Shown: positions 11,304 to 22,773 of the stretch, piece after piece
Layout of the letters: each line of letters opens with the position of its first letter
How positions within the stretch are numbered: the first letter of the stretch is position 1
Assembly: GCF_004664715.2 (NCBI RefSeq)
Contig: NC_051085.1
Location: forward strand, 24,822,551-24,886,550
Direction: 5' to 3'
Length of the DNA: 64,000 nt
From: Peromyscus leucopus
Lineage: Eukaryota > Chordata > Mammalia > Rodentia > Cricetidae
Notes under the pieces: model-generated
What the model saw: the letters and a program-made list of their open reading frames with translations, nothing else
Database searches by the model: none
Told to the model about the DNA's origin: nothing
Translations under genes and position numbers: made by a program

Positions 11304-14001
11304 TTAATAAAAAGAAAAAAAGCAAAAGGTTATAACTAACAAAAGAAAAACTATATACAAAAGTACAATAACTATATACAATATATACAAGTAATAAATA
11401 CCTAAACAGGTATTTGACAAATCAGAGAAAATAATTCCATTATCTATCCTATTTTGGTAATTCCAAGATGTATCTAATGTACTTTCTATCCTAATTAATT
11501 TTCAACTATAACTAACTAATCTTCAACCATAACTAACTAATCTTCAACTCCCTCAGAGACCCAAGAAGGGAATAATATTAGCTAACAAAAATAAAAACAG
11601 GAAATGCATGCAAGCAACTTCCAAAAAATTTGTGAGTTGACAGAAACAGCCAGCTGCCTGGGCAGTCACCTGAGGTTTCTCCGCAGTGTTGGGGCATCAT
11701 CTTCAGCCTATAGGCTTAGTGTATCTGACAGACTCATTTGTGAAGTAGGATGTACACAAGGTCAACAGTTCAACCTCACATTGGGTGAGAGCAGTCCACG
11801 TACCAGAAACACCTGAATTCCACTAGTGTCCTGTCATGATTCAGGATTTTAAATTCTGTAAATTGTTGACAGTTTTTAAATTCAGCTGTCCATTTTTCTT
11901 GGCTGTGTATATGTGGCTTCATCTCAGCATCCCCTTCTTCTCCACATCCCTCTATTAAATGCCAGTCTACTATCGAGAGGTGTGAGCTTTCAGCTGCTGT
12001 TCCATTGCACAACAGAAGCCATCGGCCCTCTGCCTGTTAAGCTACCTTCAAAGAAAAGGGCACTGTACCTTTTCCGGATTGCGAAGGTCACTTCAGGGAT
12101 GGGGCCAGATTGTACTGGCCTCAGAAGATGCCTTTTGATAAAGCCATAGCCACACTTGTTTTGGCAAGAATCAGTAGTCCTTTGTTTCGTGATCTGTCTG
12201 TCCATTTTGTCCTGTTGATACGAGGATACTTTGTTGTCCAGTGGCTAACTTTTGCCACAATGAAAGTTGACTCCATATGCAGTTTCTTCAATGCCCATAT
12301 TTTCTCTGAAGTAGATTAGTACTGCCAGGAGCCGACATGTCTCAAAAAAGAAAAATTTTCTAAGTTATTAAAACATTTTAAATGCCATATTCTGTAGATC
12401 TCTGAAGGGTTTGAAGATGACCTGTCTAAAACATCTCTGCTCAATTTTTAAAACATATCTAAAATGACTACAAGTTCTATTGTAATGTCTAACTACTAAC
12501 TTTCATTTCTTTATATCCTAATAGTTGGTAATAATAACATTCAAGGATCAGAAATTTGCATTACATTGTCAAATGAATGGTATAAATACAATTAGAAATA
12601 TACATATAGCATTTTCTAACAATATCAGTTTCAAATTTGTATACAATATAAAACAATTCAATCCAATGTAAAGTATTAGTAATTGTCTTTTTCTTTTCTT
12701 TCTTTCTTTCTATCTTTTTTTTCTTTTCTTTTCTTTTTTTTAACAAGAACCTTAAATCTAATCTCCTTTGCTTAGCCTTTTTCTTAACCCTTGACAATAA
12801 CTTGTAACCAACCTCCCTAAATACTGAAAAATATCCCAGACCCAAAACCCATTAAAAAGACCAAAAAACCACCCGCCCCACACCACCTCTTTGGGAATGT
12901 GGACGTCGTATTCTTAAAATTGCTTCCTGCTGGGTATGGGCGAAGTTTTCTTTATCCTGAAAGAAAAATTTTAGGTTAATTGTCAAATTCTAGGAGATGT
13001 AACTATATCCTTCATTATCCAGTCTGTGTATAATGCCAAAGTTCAGGGTTTATCTCAAGTCCTTATTCAAGTAGTCTTTGAGACTGGATCATCTCAGCTA
13101 GTCATCTCAAAATTGCTCTGAGCACCTTGTAGTTCAAAGCTGATCTGTGGATGATGTTTGTCAGCTTAATGATATTATTATTGTCCACGTGGAATTGTTG
13201 TTGTTGTGGGGCCCCATCTTCTTTCTGGAGACTTCAGTTGATGTTAGGCCTGGCCATGATTTCCTGCAGAAAACTGATAAGAGACTCGGACACAAAAACA
13301 TATATATGCAGCTAGCCTTTTTTCTAGAATTAGTTAGTACTCTATATGACCATTCATATCTTAACAAAGTTTAAAATGTATATATGTATATATATATATT
13401 AATCTTGTAAATTTTGATATAAAATTTATACTTTGAGAAAAGTTTAAATAATCAGAATAGAATCAAAGAGTTGAGATTAGTAATAGAATAGTCCCTTAAT
13501 TAATTTTGCTTTTGTCCTGTACCATAGCACAAGATAGCACTTTTATTCTGGCATGATACATGGAGTTTGCATTTTCCTTTTAACAACATGCTTGATTTTA
13601 AAGAAGGAGAGAGCCATTCTCCAACTCCAAAGTCAGCTTTAAATTTTAATTGAACTGGGACTATTAGAAAACCAATAGTGTTAAATCTTTAGAGAAAAGC
13701 AGAAACAAACATTTAGGAAGACATAAAGTTTTTTAGATAATATATACCCATACACCGTTTCATTCTGTTTCTTGGGATAGATGATTTGTCCCTTTTCTTC
13801 AGTTGTCTCATTTGTCCAGTGTTCTTCAGATTCCTTAACCTTCATTCTCCTAAAAGACAAAAACAAAAACCTTTCCCCAAGACTAATTTTGGGGATGTTC
13901 ATTTTTGGCAAGTTATTATCTGATTAAATGAAAAGGCATGTGTTACTGGTACAAGTTAGTTTAAATTGGATGTTCATGCTGGTTGATGAACTATCACCTC
14001 C
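11304..14001 (-). other. Non-coding 3' module of provirus 1 (where env would be)
   Basis: About 2.7 kb between the integrase end and the 3' LTR with no long open frame. The same sequence occurs in provirus 5 (37504-39451 plus the inverted 39882-40571), in provirus 2 (20985-22773) and, more diverged, in proviruses 3 and 4. It contains a (TTTC)n-rich patch at about 12686-12740. No surface or transmembrane env domain can be seen, so env was lost before these copies spread. Confidence 0.75.
13681..13911 (-). CDS. Short ORF after pol, behind a splice-acceptor-like site (provirus 1)
   Basis: A frame of up to 76 codons follows pol on the minus strand; the first in-frame ATG likely to be used gives about 54 codons starting MKVKESEEHWTNE. 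Directly upstream is a pyrimidine-rich run ending in AG (TTTTTGTTTTTGTCTTTTAG), which looks like the acceptor for the spliced env-type mRNA. The C-terminal end is hydrophobic and Phe/Cys-rich. The same frame is open in provirus 5 (37595-37825). The copies differ mostly at amino-acid-changing positions, so selection is not evident. It may be an env-leader relic or chance. Confidence 0.4.
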   Translation of the reverse strand: MPKMNIPKISLGERFLFLSFRRMKVKESEEHWTNETTEEKGQIIYPKKQNETVYGYILSKKLYVFLNVCFCFSLKI

Positions 14002-16749
14002 TCAATTAAGAGGTCTCTCTTGTTCAAATCGAACCTTTATCAATTTTGATGGTACCCACAGCTTATCTTCTCCTGTAGAAACAAAAGCAAAACCTCGTCC
14101 CCAATGTAATACATACCCTGGTTTCCATTCTGAGGTCAGCACATCCTTAAAGTATATAGGCTGATTTAATTCTGTAGTTTTTTCTATTATCCAATGTCTC
14201 TCTGCAGCTGTTGTTCCTTTCTCATTGGCATTCAGTAAAATTCAAACTTAGAAGAGCATTATGCAGTCTATTTCTGGGGGGTTTTGTTACCCATTTCTGT
14301 TTATTTAGCATATCCTTTAGAGTTCTGTTTGATCTTTCTATAACTGCTTGACCTGTAGGATTATGTGGTATGCCTGTAATATGCTTTATATTGTAATAAG
14401 CAAAAAACTGTTTCATTTTAACAGAGACATATGATGGAGCATTGTCAGTTTTGATTTGTGCAGGTATACCCATGATGGCCATAACTTCTAGCAAATGAGT
14501 GATTACAGAATCAGCTTTTTCAGAACTCAAAGGAGTTGCCCATTGAAATCCTGAATAAGTATCGATAGTGTGGTGTACATATTTCAATTTTCCAAATTCT
14601 GCAAAGTGAAACACGTCCATCTGCCAGATTTCATTTCTCTGAGTACCCTTTGGGTTACATCCTGCTGGTAATGGCGTTTGGTTGTAGAAGGAACAAGTAG
14701 GACATTTCTTTACTATTTCTTTGGCTTGTTGCCAGCTTATGGAAAAATCCTTTTTCAAACCTTTACTATTAACGTGATGTTTTTTATGAAATTCTGAGGC
14801 CTCCAGCACATTTCCTATCAATAATTTATCAATCTCATCATTGCCTTGTGCTAGAGGGCCTGGCAGACCAGTATGGGATCGAATGTGAGTTATATATAAA
14901 GGATGATTCCTTTTCCTGATTGTATCTTGTAATTGAATAAATAGTGAAGTTAATTCTGAAGCATCAGGGATAAATTCTGCAGTCTCAATATGTAACACCA
15001 CTCTTTCAGCATACTGAGAGTCAGTTACTATGTTGAGAGGTTCTGAAAAATCCATTAATACCAACAGAATAGCATACAATTCTGATTTTTGAACTGAATT
15101 ATACGGACTTTGAACCACTTTACTTAAATTTTCTGATTTGTAACCTGCCTTTCCTTCTTTGTTGGCATCTGTATAAAATGTACGAACTCCAGATATGGGT
15201 TTTTGCCATACAATTCGAGGCAAGATCCAATCAGCTCTCTTTATAAGATCAACTATATTGCTTTTGGGATATTTGCTGTTAATTTCTCCCAAAAAATTAC
15301 TGCAAGCTCTTTGCTAAGGTTCACTTTCTGTCCATAATTTTTCAATGTCCTCCTTAGTTAATGGTACGACAATTTCTGCTGGGTCTATTCCTGCTAATTG
15401 ACGAAGTCTCAATTTTCCTTTGTAAATCAAGTCAGAGATTTTTTCCACATAAGTTTTTAATTTTTTATTTGGTTTATTTGGTAAAAATATCCATTCCAAT
15501 ATAATATATTCCCTTTGCATTATTATTCCAGTAGGAGAACGCCTAGAAGGTAAAATAACCAAAATGCAATCCAGCTTTGGATCAATAAGATCCACGTGTC
15601 CTTCATGCACTTTCTTTTCTACCAAGGCCAATTCTTTCTCAGCTTCAGGTGATAATTCTCTTGGACTATTTAAGTCCTTGTCATCTTCTAAGGTTTTGAA
15701 CAAATTAGTCAGTTCATCATTTTTTACCCCAACAATAGTTCGTAGATGAGAAATATCTCCAAATAATCTTTGAAAGTCATTAAGAGTCTGTAGTCTATCT
15801 CTCCGAATTTGCACCTTTTGGGGTCTAATTTTTTGTAGCTTTATTTTATATCCTAAATAATTAATAGAATCTCCTCTTTGTATCTTTTCAGGAGCAATTT
15901 GTAATCCCCAGCAAGGTAAAATTTTCTTTACTTCTTCAAACATTATTTCTAAAGTATCTGCATTTGAGTCAGCTAGTAAAATATCGTCCATATAATGATA
16001 AATTATAGATTTAGGAAATTTTTTACGTATCACTTCCAATGGCTGTTGTACAAAATATTGGCACAGAGTTGGGCTATTCAACATTCCCTGAGGAGGACCC
16101 TCCATTGAAATCTTTTAACCTGTTGAGAATTATTATAAGTAGGCACTGTAAAAGCAAATCTTTCTCTGTCTTTTTCTTGTAAGGGTATTGAAAAGAAACA
16201 GTCTTTTAAATCAATAACTATGAGAGGCCATCCTTTGGGTAATAGAGTAGGCAAAGGCATCCCAGATTGTAGAGAGCCCATTGGCTGAATTACTTTGTTA
16301 ACTGCTCTAAGGTCTGTTACCATTCTCCATTTACCAGATTTCTTTTTAATAACAAATACAGGAGAATTCCAAGGGCTGGTTGATTCTTCAATATGCTGAG
16401 CATTTAACTGTTCTTCTACCAGCTCTTCTAAAGCCTGGAGTTTCTCTGTTGTTAAAGGCCATTGTTGGACCCATACAGGCTTGTCTGTTAACCATTTTAA
16501 AGGTAGAGCTGTTGGTGTCTTTGGAAGATCATCAGTTATTGTGCCCTGTTCTTGTATAATATGGATGGCTGCTGACCACTCATTAGAACAATATCTTCTA
16601 ATATTTCTCTCAGTAACATGTGTTAGTTTATGATTTGTTTCTGAGATTGGAGGGATGTTAATCTGAGTATTCCATTGTTGCAACAAGTCTGGACCCCACA
16701 GGTTCATAGTTATGTTAGCCACATATGGTTTTAATTTTCCTCTCTGTCC
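14002..16749 (-). pseudogene. pol pseudogene: RT, RNase H, integrase (provirus 1)
   Basis: Domains in order: the end of the protease region running in the same frame into RT (16078-16749, [17 protein letters not shown] and [13 protein letters not shown]); RT catalytic YMDD (IIYHYMDDILLA, about 16000); RNase H (TFYTDANKEGKAGY about 15160, VTDSQYAERV about 15020); integrase with an HHCC-type start (HKKHHVNS, CPTCSFYNQ) and the DDE core (QMDVFHF about 14620, IKTDNAPSY about 14450, ERSNRTLKDM). Breaks: a one-base frame change near 16098, an in-frame TAG at 15314-15316, and a frame change near 14232 before the integrase tail. The frame ends at a stop at 14002-14004. Class II by similarity to IAP/MMTV-type pol. 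Confidence 0.85.
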
Positions 16750-17056
16750 TTATGGACCTATACATTCGAGCCATCTTGCACTCTGTTTCACCTGAGATAA
16801 TGTCCCAATTCCTAACAGTTGAACGTTTACCTCCTGAAGAGGCCAAGTTGGATGCCAAAATTCTGGTGCAATTATGGTAACGTCTGCACCTGTGTCTACC
16901 AGACCAGACAACAAAACACCATTTATTTTTTTCGTTAATTTTAGTCTTTTTTTCATTAATAGAAGTTTGCCAAAAAATTTTCTTTATGTTTTCTCTTGAA
17001 TTTTCTATTATCTCTGTTTCATCAACCTGACCAGCATGATTTATTCCAATAGGCAT
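16750..17056 (-). pseudogene. pro pseudogene: retroviral aspartic protease (provirus 1)
   Basis: The active-site motif LVDTGADVTIIAP is clear (about 16865-16900), followed by the FWHPTWPL stretch. A frame change in an A run near 16955 separates the N-terminal part from the active site. An in-frame TAA (16750-16752) then cuts the protease before its NLWGPDLLQ segment, which continues in the same frame beyond the stop. The identical TAA is present in provirus 5. Pro follows gag in a different frame, as in betaretroviruses, where ribosomal frameshifting is used. Confidence 0.75.
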
Positions 17057-17064
17057 TTGGTTAT

Positions 17065-18383
17065 TTAATCGCTCTCCAGAGCAGGGATTTCCTCTATGAC
17101 TGCAGGAAAGGTTTGAACTGGATTTGCAACCGGGGCCTTCATGAGGCCCCTCTGGGAGTTTCCCGAAGACTGAGGCAAAGGATTACCCTGTCTGTCCTTT
17201 GTTGATCTACATTCGTTGGTCCAGTGTTTTCCCTTACCACACCTTCTGCATACTCCAGAAGGAAGGGGCATTCTGTTGCCATTGTTCCTTGAAGAAACAT
17301 TGTTTCTATGAATGACCTGTCTACAGTCCCTTTTCAAATGTCCTTGATTTCCACATCCAAAACATCTAACACTCCTCAAACCTTTTGAAATTACTTCTCC
17401 TACCCACGTATCATCATGCTCATCATCCTCAACATTAATTGTTTCTCTAATCCAATCTTCCATAGGTGCAGATCTTGCCCTTAATGGCCTGATTATTCTT
17501 TTGCATGCTGCATTCACATTCTCAAAGGCCAAAGATTCAATTATTGCCTTACCAGCTTCTGAATCCGAGACCATTCTCTTACTGCTGAAGCCAGTCTTTG
17601 TAAAGAATCTGTAAAAGACTCTTTTGGGCCTTGCATCACCTTTGTAAATGACTCAGATTTTTTTCCTGGTTCCTCAACTCTGTCCCATGCATTCAAGGCT
17701 GCCGTTCGACATAAAATTAGTGTTTGGACATCATATAAACATTGTGTTTGTGCTGAAGCATATTGGCCTTCTCCAATAAGCTGATCCTGACAAACTTGTA
17801 TTCCTTTATCCCTCCATTGTTTTTCTATGTTTTTAGCCTCCTCCTTAAACCAGGTCAGAAATTGAAGTCTCTGGCTGGGTTCCAGAACACCTTGTGCAAG
17901 GTCCCGCCAGTCCTGTGGTACTATCCTATTATATGTTGACCAAGAGTTTAACATTTGCTTTACATATGGGGAATGCATGCCATAAGATACTATTGCCTCT
18001 TTAAACCTTTTTAAATCCAACATTTCAATTGGAGCCCAAATATTTTGTGTAGCCATTTGATCAGGCATCTGCTGTACGGTTACAGGATAAATTAAGGGTG
18101 ACTGTGTGAAAACAGGCTTTCTTTCTGCAACCTTATGATCCTGACTTGAAACAACTTCACTGTTAATTTCTTCTGTCTGAATTTTTACAGGTTTAACAAG
18201 TTCTTCTAAAGCTGTTATCCTGGCACTTAAATTGACTATCTTTTTAAATATTAAAATGTGGATTAGCATAGTGATAAGGTGCATAATTCCACCAATACTA
18301 GTATTATATAGTTGTTCCATTGTCAGACTGCCTAAAATTTCGAACCAAAACCAATTTTCTTCCAATGTACACATAAAACCCAT
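17065..18383 (-). pseudogene. gag pseudogene with N-terminal membrane segment (provirus 1)
   Basis: Starts MGFMCTLEENW at 18383. Residues about 30-50 are hydrophobic (IGGIMHLITMLIHILIF), a likely membrane or ER-targeting segment as in intracisternal-type Gag, followed by a short heptad-like stretch (VNLSARITALEELV). The capsid region is well kept (WSTYNRIVPQDWRDLAQ, QRLQFLTWF). One frame change near 17575 moves the reading to the frame with nucleocapsid: two CCHC knuckles, CFGCGNQGHLKRDC and CRRCGKGKHWTNEC. The end, ALESD, is at 17065. The start ATG lies just downstream of the leader and is shared with provirus 5. Confidence 0.85.
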
Positions 18384-18526
18384 TTGTTTTTTAATGTGGA
18401 AAAAAATTCTCTTTTAGATAGTTTCCTTTAAAATAACTGATATGTTATGACTTACCAAATCTGCGTAGAACAGTAGAAATCTGAGGGGATTTTCAAAACA
18501 GCCACCTAGTGTCCCAGGTGTAAATC

Positions 18527-18530
<4 letters not shown>

Positions 18531-18584
<54 letters not shown>
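18531..18584. repeat. (GA)n tract in provirus 1 leader
   Basis: About 27 GA units, read as CT in provirus sense. Provirus 5 has the same tract at 33446-33488, so it is an inherited leader feature of variable length. Confidence 0.95.
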
Positions 18585-18586
<2 letters not shown>

Positions 18587-18974
18587 AAGAAAGCGTAGCT
18601 GGCTAAAGGTTAAATGCAGCCACGTGTTCCCTCTTATGCCAAGTCAAGGCTTGGGTCTGGCTTCCTTAAGCTCCAACCACGTGCTTTGGCTTTACAGGCA
18701 GGGCCCTGTTCGGCAGGGCAGGTGTGAGTTGTTTGTAACACCTGTAACACCGGCTTTAAGCAAGCAGGATTTAAGCAAGCAGCTCACCGATAGTCCAGCC
18801 TGAGGTCAAGCAGACCTAGACCCAGGCTAAGAAACCACTGCTTGGACTAAGAAGCCGACCGGCGCCTGCAACCGCCTTCCGCTACCAACCGCCTGCTGCC
18901 CGCCGCTGCCGGCTGCCTGCTGCCCTTTCGGGAAAGCAGACCTGCCGCCAAGCCAAGCGGTTTTTAATGGATTC

Positions 18975-18992
18975 TTGTCACGTTGGGCGCCA
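18975..18992 (-). other. Primer binding site, tRNA-Lys type (provirus 1)
   Basis: On the minus strand TGGCGCCCAACGTGAC starts two bases after the LTR end. The first 14 bases match the Lys primer sites of betaretroviruses; the last bases differ. Confidence 0.8.
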
Positions 18993-18994
18993 GA

Positions 18995-19413
18995 TGTAGA
19001 TGTAACCAACCGTCTTATTAAATAAGAAAAACAGAAACAATGTAAAAGAAAAAGCCGAGAGGTCAGAGCTCAGAGCTAAAATCTCACCCTTCCGCCTGCG
19101 GTGTCCCAGCTTCCCGAAAGAGAGCTACTTCCCGTCTGTAAGTCGATTTTCCAGTCCTTCTGCCTTCTCATTGGTTGTAAACCCAAACACGTGACTGCCT
19201 CGTCACTGTCTGAATGTACAGCCCCCTAGGTCTTAATGGCATATGTCTCCAATGCTGGCTGTATCCCTGAACACATAGAGATCTATGGGATTAAAGGCGT
19301 GTGCCACCACCGCCACACTCTGTCTATGGCTCTAATAGCTCTGACCCCCGGACAACTTTATTTATTAACATACAATCAAAATCACATTTCAGTACAATTA
19401 GATTACCACCACA
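18995..19413 (-). repeat. Provirus 1 5' LTR
   Basis: 419 bp, starting TGTGGTGGTAATC and ending GGTTACATCTACA in its own sense. It contains AATAAATAAAG near the start, a B1-head-like block (GGCGGTGGTGGCACACGCC), and TTTAATAAGACGG near the end. The window has three further full-length relatives (32665, 40578, 58924) and an inverted one (39458). Confidence 0.9.
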
Positions 19414-19551
19414 CACACACACCAGCATACAAAACAAAAATGGAAGAGAAAAGACAGATCTGGGAGCCCAGTAACAATACATTGTAATCGCTTTTGTAAA
19501 ATTCTCCTTGTTACTCATTTTCCTAACTCCCATTGGCCTATTATCCTCTTT

Positions 19552-20504
19552 TGATCAGCTAGGTCATCATTAGCGGAAGCACAAATCATTTTATACTGTT
19601 ATATTATATTTCCCTTTGAGAGTTTTGGGTTTCATTCATGTTTTGATCATATTCACCACTATTTCCCAAATTTTTCCAGATCCAACCCCCTCACCTCTAT
19701 CCACCCAGTTTTATGTGTTTAATAAATAAAGAGAAGAAAAAAAACATTCAAAACAACTCATGCAGCCCACATATTCTTGGAAATGGAGTTATGTAACATG
19801 GTCAGTTTCTCAGGGAGGCAGATATACGCTTAGAGAAAAAGATCTCTGTTTCTCAGCAGCTAACAATTGCTATTCACTTTTCTAGGAATGGGGCTTCTTG
19901 TGCAACTCTTGTCTCCAGGATAGGAGTTGACCTGGATTGATATTGATCAGGTTTTGCACATGCTGTCAACACAATCGCATTGATTTCATGTGTGCAGCTG
20001 CTCAGCTGTGTCCAGAGATCTTTCCTGATAGTCACCCACCACTTCTGGCTCTTACACTATTTCCACTTCCATCCTTCTGCAATGATCCCTATGTCTTGGG
20101 AAGGTATGTGTAATATCTATGTCCCTTTAAAGGCTAAGTGATCTTCTTATTCTGTTCACTTTGACCAGTTGTGGGTCTCTGTGTTAACGCCATCTTCTGC
20201 ACATAGAAACCTCTTAGAAGAGGGCTGAGAGGTGCACTGATCTGTGGGTATCTGCAAGTCCTTTGGACTCAGCATACTACTGTGCCATTTATAAGTGTAA
20301 TAGCAGTAAACTCTCCTGTAGGGTCTATATCCTGTTTAGCCACTGGATCATCTTTTCAGAGCTGCTCACCATCTAAGGCTTCCATTCTTACCTCTTCCTG
20401 AAAACTGTCCTTACTGATTGCTAAATTTCCTGTTGGATTTCTGTCCTGCTACTGAAAACTTAAAACTTAAAAGTCCTCACGAATTCTTGACCTGAACCAA
20501 CAGG
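19552..20504 (-). mobile_element. Duplicated 953-bp L1 3'UTR segment, copy A
   Basis: Antisense rodent L1 3'UTR-like text (ACCAGTTGTGGGTCTCTGTG, GCACTGATCTGTGGGTATCTG). It is the same length as copy B (25651-26603), with about seven mismatches and no indels by eye. It ends exactly where the LTR of provirus 2 begins (ccaacagg, then TGTAGATG). Confidence 0.85.
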
Positions 20505-20984
20505 TGTAGATGAATTTCTAAACAGTCTTGTTAAATAAGAAACACAGAGCTAAATACAGAGGTAATAGCTGAAAAGATCAGAGTGAATAGCCATGACTAG
20601 CCTAAGCTTACCACCATGCAGTAGCTTCCACAGAGAGAGCTTCTTCCCATCTAACCTGTGTTTTTATTGCCTTCCTGTTCTGCCTTCTCATTGGTTCTAA
20701 GCCCAGCCACATTACTTCCTCATCACTGCCTGTCTATACAGACCTCTAGGTCTCTATGGTTGGTACTGGGTTTAAAGGCTTGTGTCACCATGCTTGGCTG
20801 TGTCCTTGACCACACAGAGACTCTGCCTGCAATGTGATTGGATTAAGGGTGTGTGCTACCACTGCCTGACTTCTGTTTATGACTTGCTATGTGTCCTTGC
20901 TATGTGACCTCTGATCTCCAGGCAAACTTTATTTATTAACATACAAATAAAATCACATTTCAGCACAATTAAAATATCACCACA
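20505..20984 (-). repeat. Provirus 2 3' LTR
   Basis: 480 bp; in its own sense it begins TGTGGTGATATTTTAATTG and ends with CATCTACA. Related to the provirus 1 LTR but clearly diverged (extra central sequence, GGTCTCTATGG block). It is inserted in copy A of the L1 duplication. Confidence 0.8.
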
Positions 20985-22773
20985 TTTCCCCCTTTTATTG
21001 TAATAAAAAGAAAAAAGTTTAATATAAGAAAAACTATATACAATAAGTACAATAACTATATATAATATGTACAAGCAGTAAATACCTCAACAGTGTTTAG
21101 TCCATTTGCATTTGACAAACTCAGAAAAAAAAATTCTATTATCTATCCTATTTTGGTAAGTAATATACCTGAATCACTTTCTATCCTAACTTATATTGCT
21201 AACAGAGAACTATCTTATAATGTCTTTCAAATTTATACATTTACACCTCTTTTGTGAGTTTCTTTCCTGAAATTCTTAACAAGGAAAACTATAACTATCT
21301 GATCTTCAACTAACTATAACTATAACTATCTAATCTTCAACTCCCTCTGAGACCCAAGAAGGAAATAATATTACCTAATAAAACAGGAAGTGCAAACAAA
21401 CGACTTCCAAAAAAATGTGAGTTGACAGAAACAGCCAGCTCCCTGGACAGTCACCCGAGGTTTCTCCACAATGTTGGGGCATCATCATCAGCCTATAGGC
21501 TTAGCGTATCTCACAGATTCATTTGTGAAATAGGATGTACACAAGGCCTACAGTTTGACCTCATGTTAGGTTCGAGTAGTCCATGTACCAGATAAACCCG
21601 AATTCTACCAGTGTCCTCTCAGGATTCAGGATTTTAAATTCTGGAAATTGTTGATGTTTTTTTAAATTCAGCTTTCCATTTTTCTTGGCTTGTGTGTGGC
21701 TTCATCTCAGCATACCGTTCTTCTCCACATCCCATTCTTCTCGGCTTATGGGTGGCTTCATCTCTTTTATTAAATGCCAGTCTACCATTGATAGGTTAGA
21801 CTCTGTCAGCCTAGTTACTTTTTCAAGAATAACTTTTTCAGCTACTGTTCCACTGCACACCAGAAGGCATCAATCCACTGCCTGTTCAGCTGCCTTCAAA
21901 GAAAGGGGCACTGTACCTTTTCTGGATTGCAAAGGGTACTTCAGTGATGGTGCCATATTGTCCTGTTCTCAGAGGATGCCTGTTGCTAAAGCCACAATCA
22001 AATTTGTCTTGGCAAGAATCGGTAGTCCTTTGTTTCATGTCCTGTCTGTCCATTTTGTCCTGTTTGTCAGCAGTTGATGTGAGGACATTTGTTGCCCAGT
22101 GGCTATTTTTTGCCACAATGAAAGTTAACTCCATATGCCCATATGCCAAAGTTTCTTCAATGTCCATATCTTCTCTGAAGTAGATTGGTGCTGCCAGGAG
22201 CCTACATGTCTCATAGTCATAAAAAAGAAAGAAATTCTAAGTTATTAAAACATTTTAAATACCATATTCTGTAGATCTCTGAAAGGTTTGAAGATGATCT
22301 ATCTATCTAAATTATCTCTGCTTGACCTTGAAGACTTACCTAATATGACTACAAATTCTAGTGTAATGTCGAACTGACTTTCATTTCTTTATATCCTAAT
22401 AGTTGGTAATAATAACATTCAAGAATTAGCAAGTTGCATTACATTGTTAAATAAACTGCATAAGTGCAATACCTTGAACAAGATTAGAAATATACGTACA
22501 GCATTTTCTAACAATATCAATCTTAATATATATAATTTGTATACAATATAAAAAAATCCAATCCAATATATTTAAAACTAGTAATTGTCTTTTGGAAGTG
22601 GATTCAATGACCTACCTTTTTATCTATATTGTATCTATATCTTTTCTTTACTTTTCAGAGTAGATTCAATAATCTACCCTCTATTCTATCATTTCTATAT
22701 ATCTTTTTTCAAACAAGAACCTTAAATCTAGTCTCCTTTGTTTAACTCTTTTCCTAACCATTAACAACAACTT
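20985..22773 (-). mobile_element. Provirus 2 internal remnant (3' non-coding module only)
   Basis: Begins with polypurine-like AAAAGGGGGAAA next to the LTR and parallels 11288-12795 of provirus 1 (e.g. GTGAGTTGACAGAAACAGCCAGCT, AAAGGGGCACTGTACC in complement). It is cut at 22773 by the LTR of provirus 3. No gag or pol remains here; a 5' LTR was not found. Confidence 0.75.

Larger units (their letters stand above)
10883..19413 (-). mobile_element. Provirus 1: class II (betaretrovirus-like) ERV, env-less
   Basis: An 8.5-kb minus-strand provirus. Order in its own sense: 5' LTR (18995-19413), Lys-type PBS (18975-18992), leader with a purine/pyrimidine tract, gag (17065-18383), pro (16750-17056), pol (14002-16749), a 2.7-kb non-coding 3' region, polypurine tract and 3' LTR (10883-11287). 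There is no env-sized frame. The two LTRs differ at about eight positions in 405 aligned bases, so the insertion is fairly young. It sits in CA-rich DNA, which hides the target duplication. Gag and pol carry several frame breaks, so the copy is not expected to be autonomous. Confidence 0.9.

Noticed and set aside
11604..12319. Short open frames of 60-80 codons in the 3' ERV module as env remnants
   Set aside because: Neither orientation shows a signal peptide, furin-type site, fusion peptide or transmembrane pattern, and frames are not conserved between copies.
18827..19009. 60-codon frame next to the provirus 1 leader
   Set aside because: Overlaps the primer site and untranslated leader; the equivalent in provirus 5 is not preserved.
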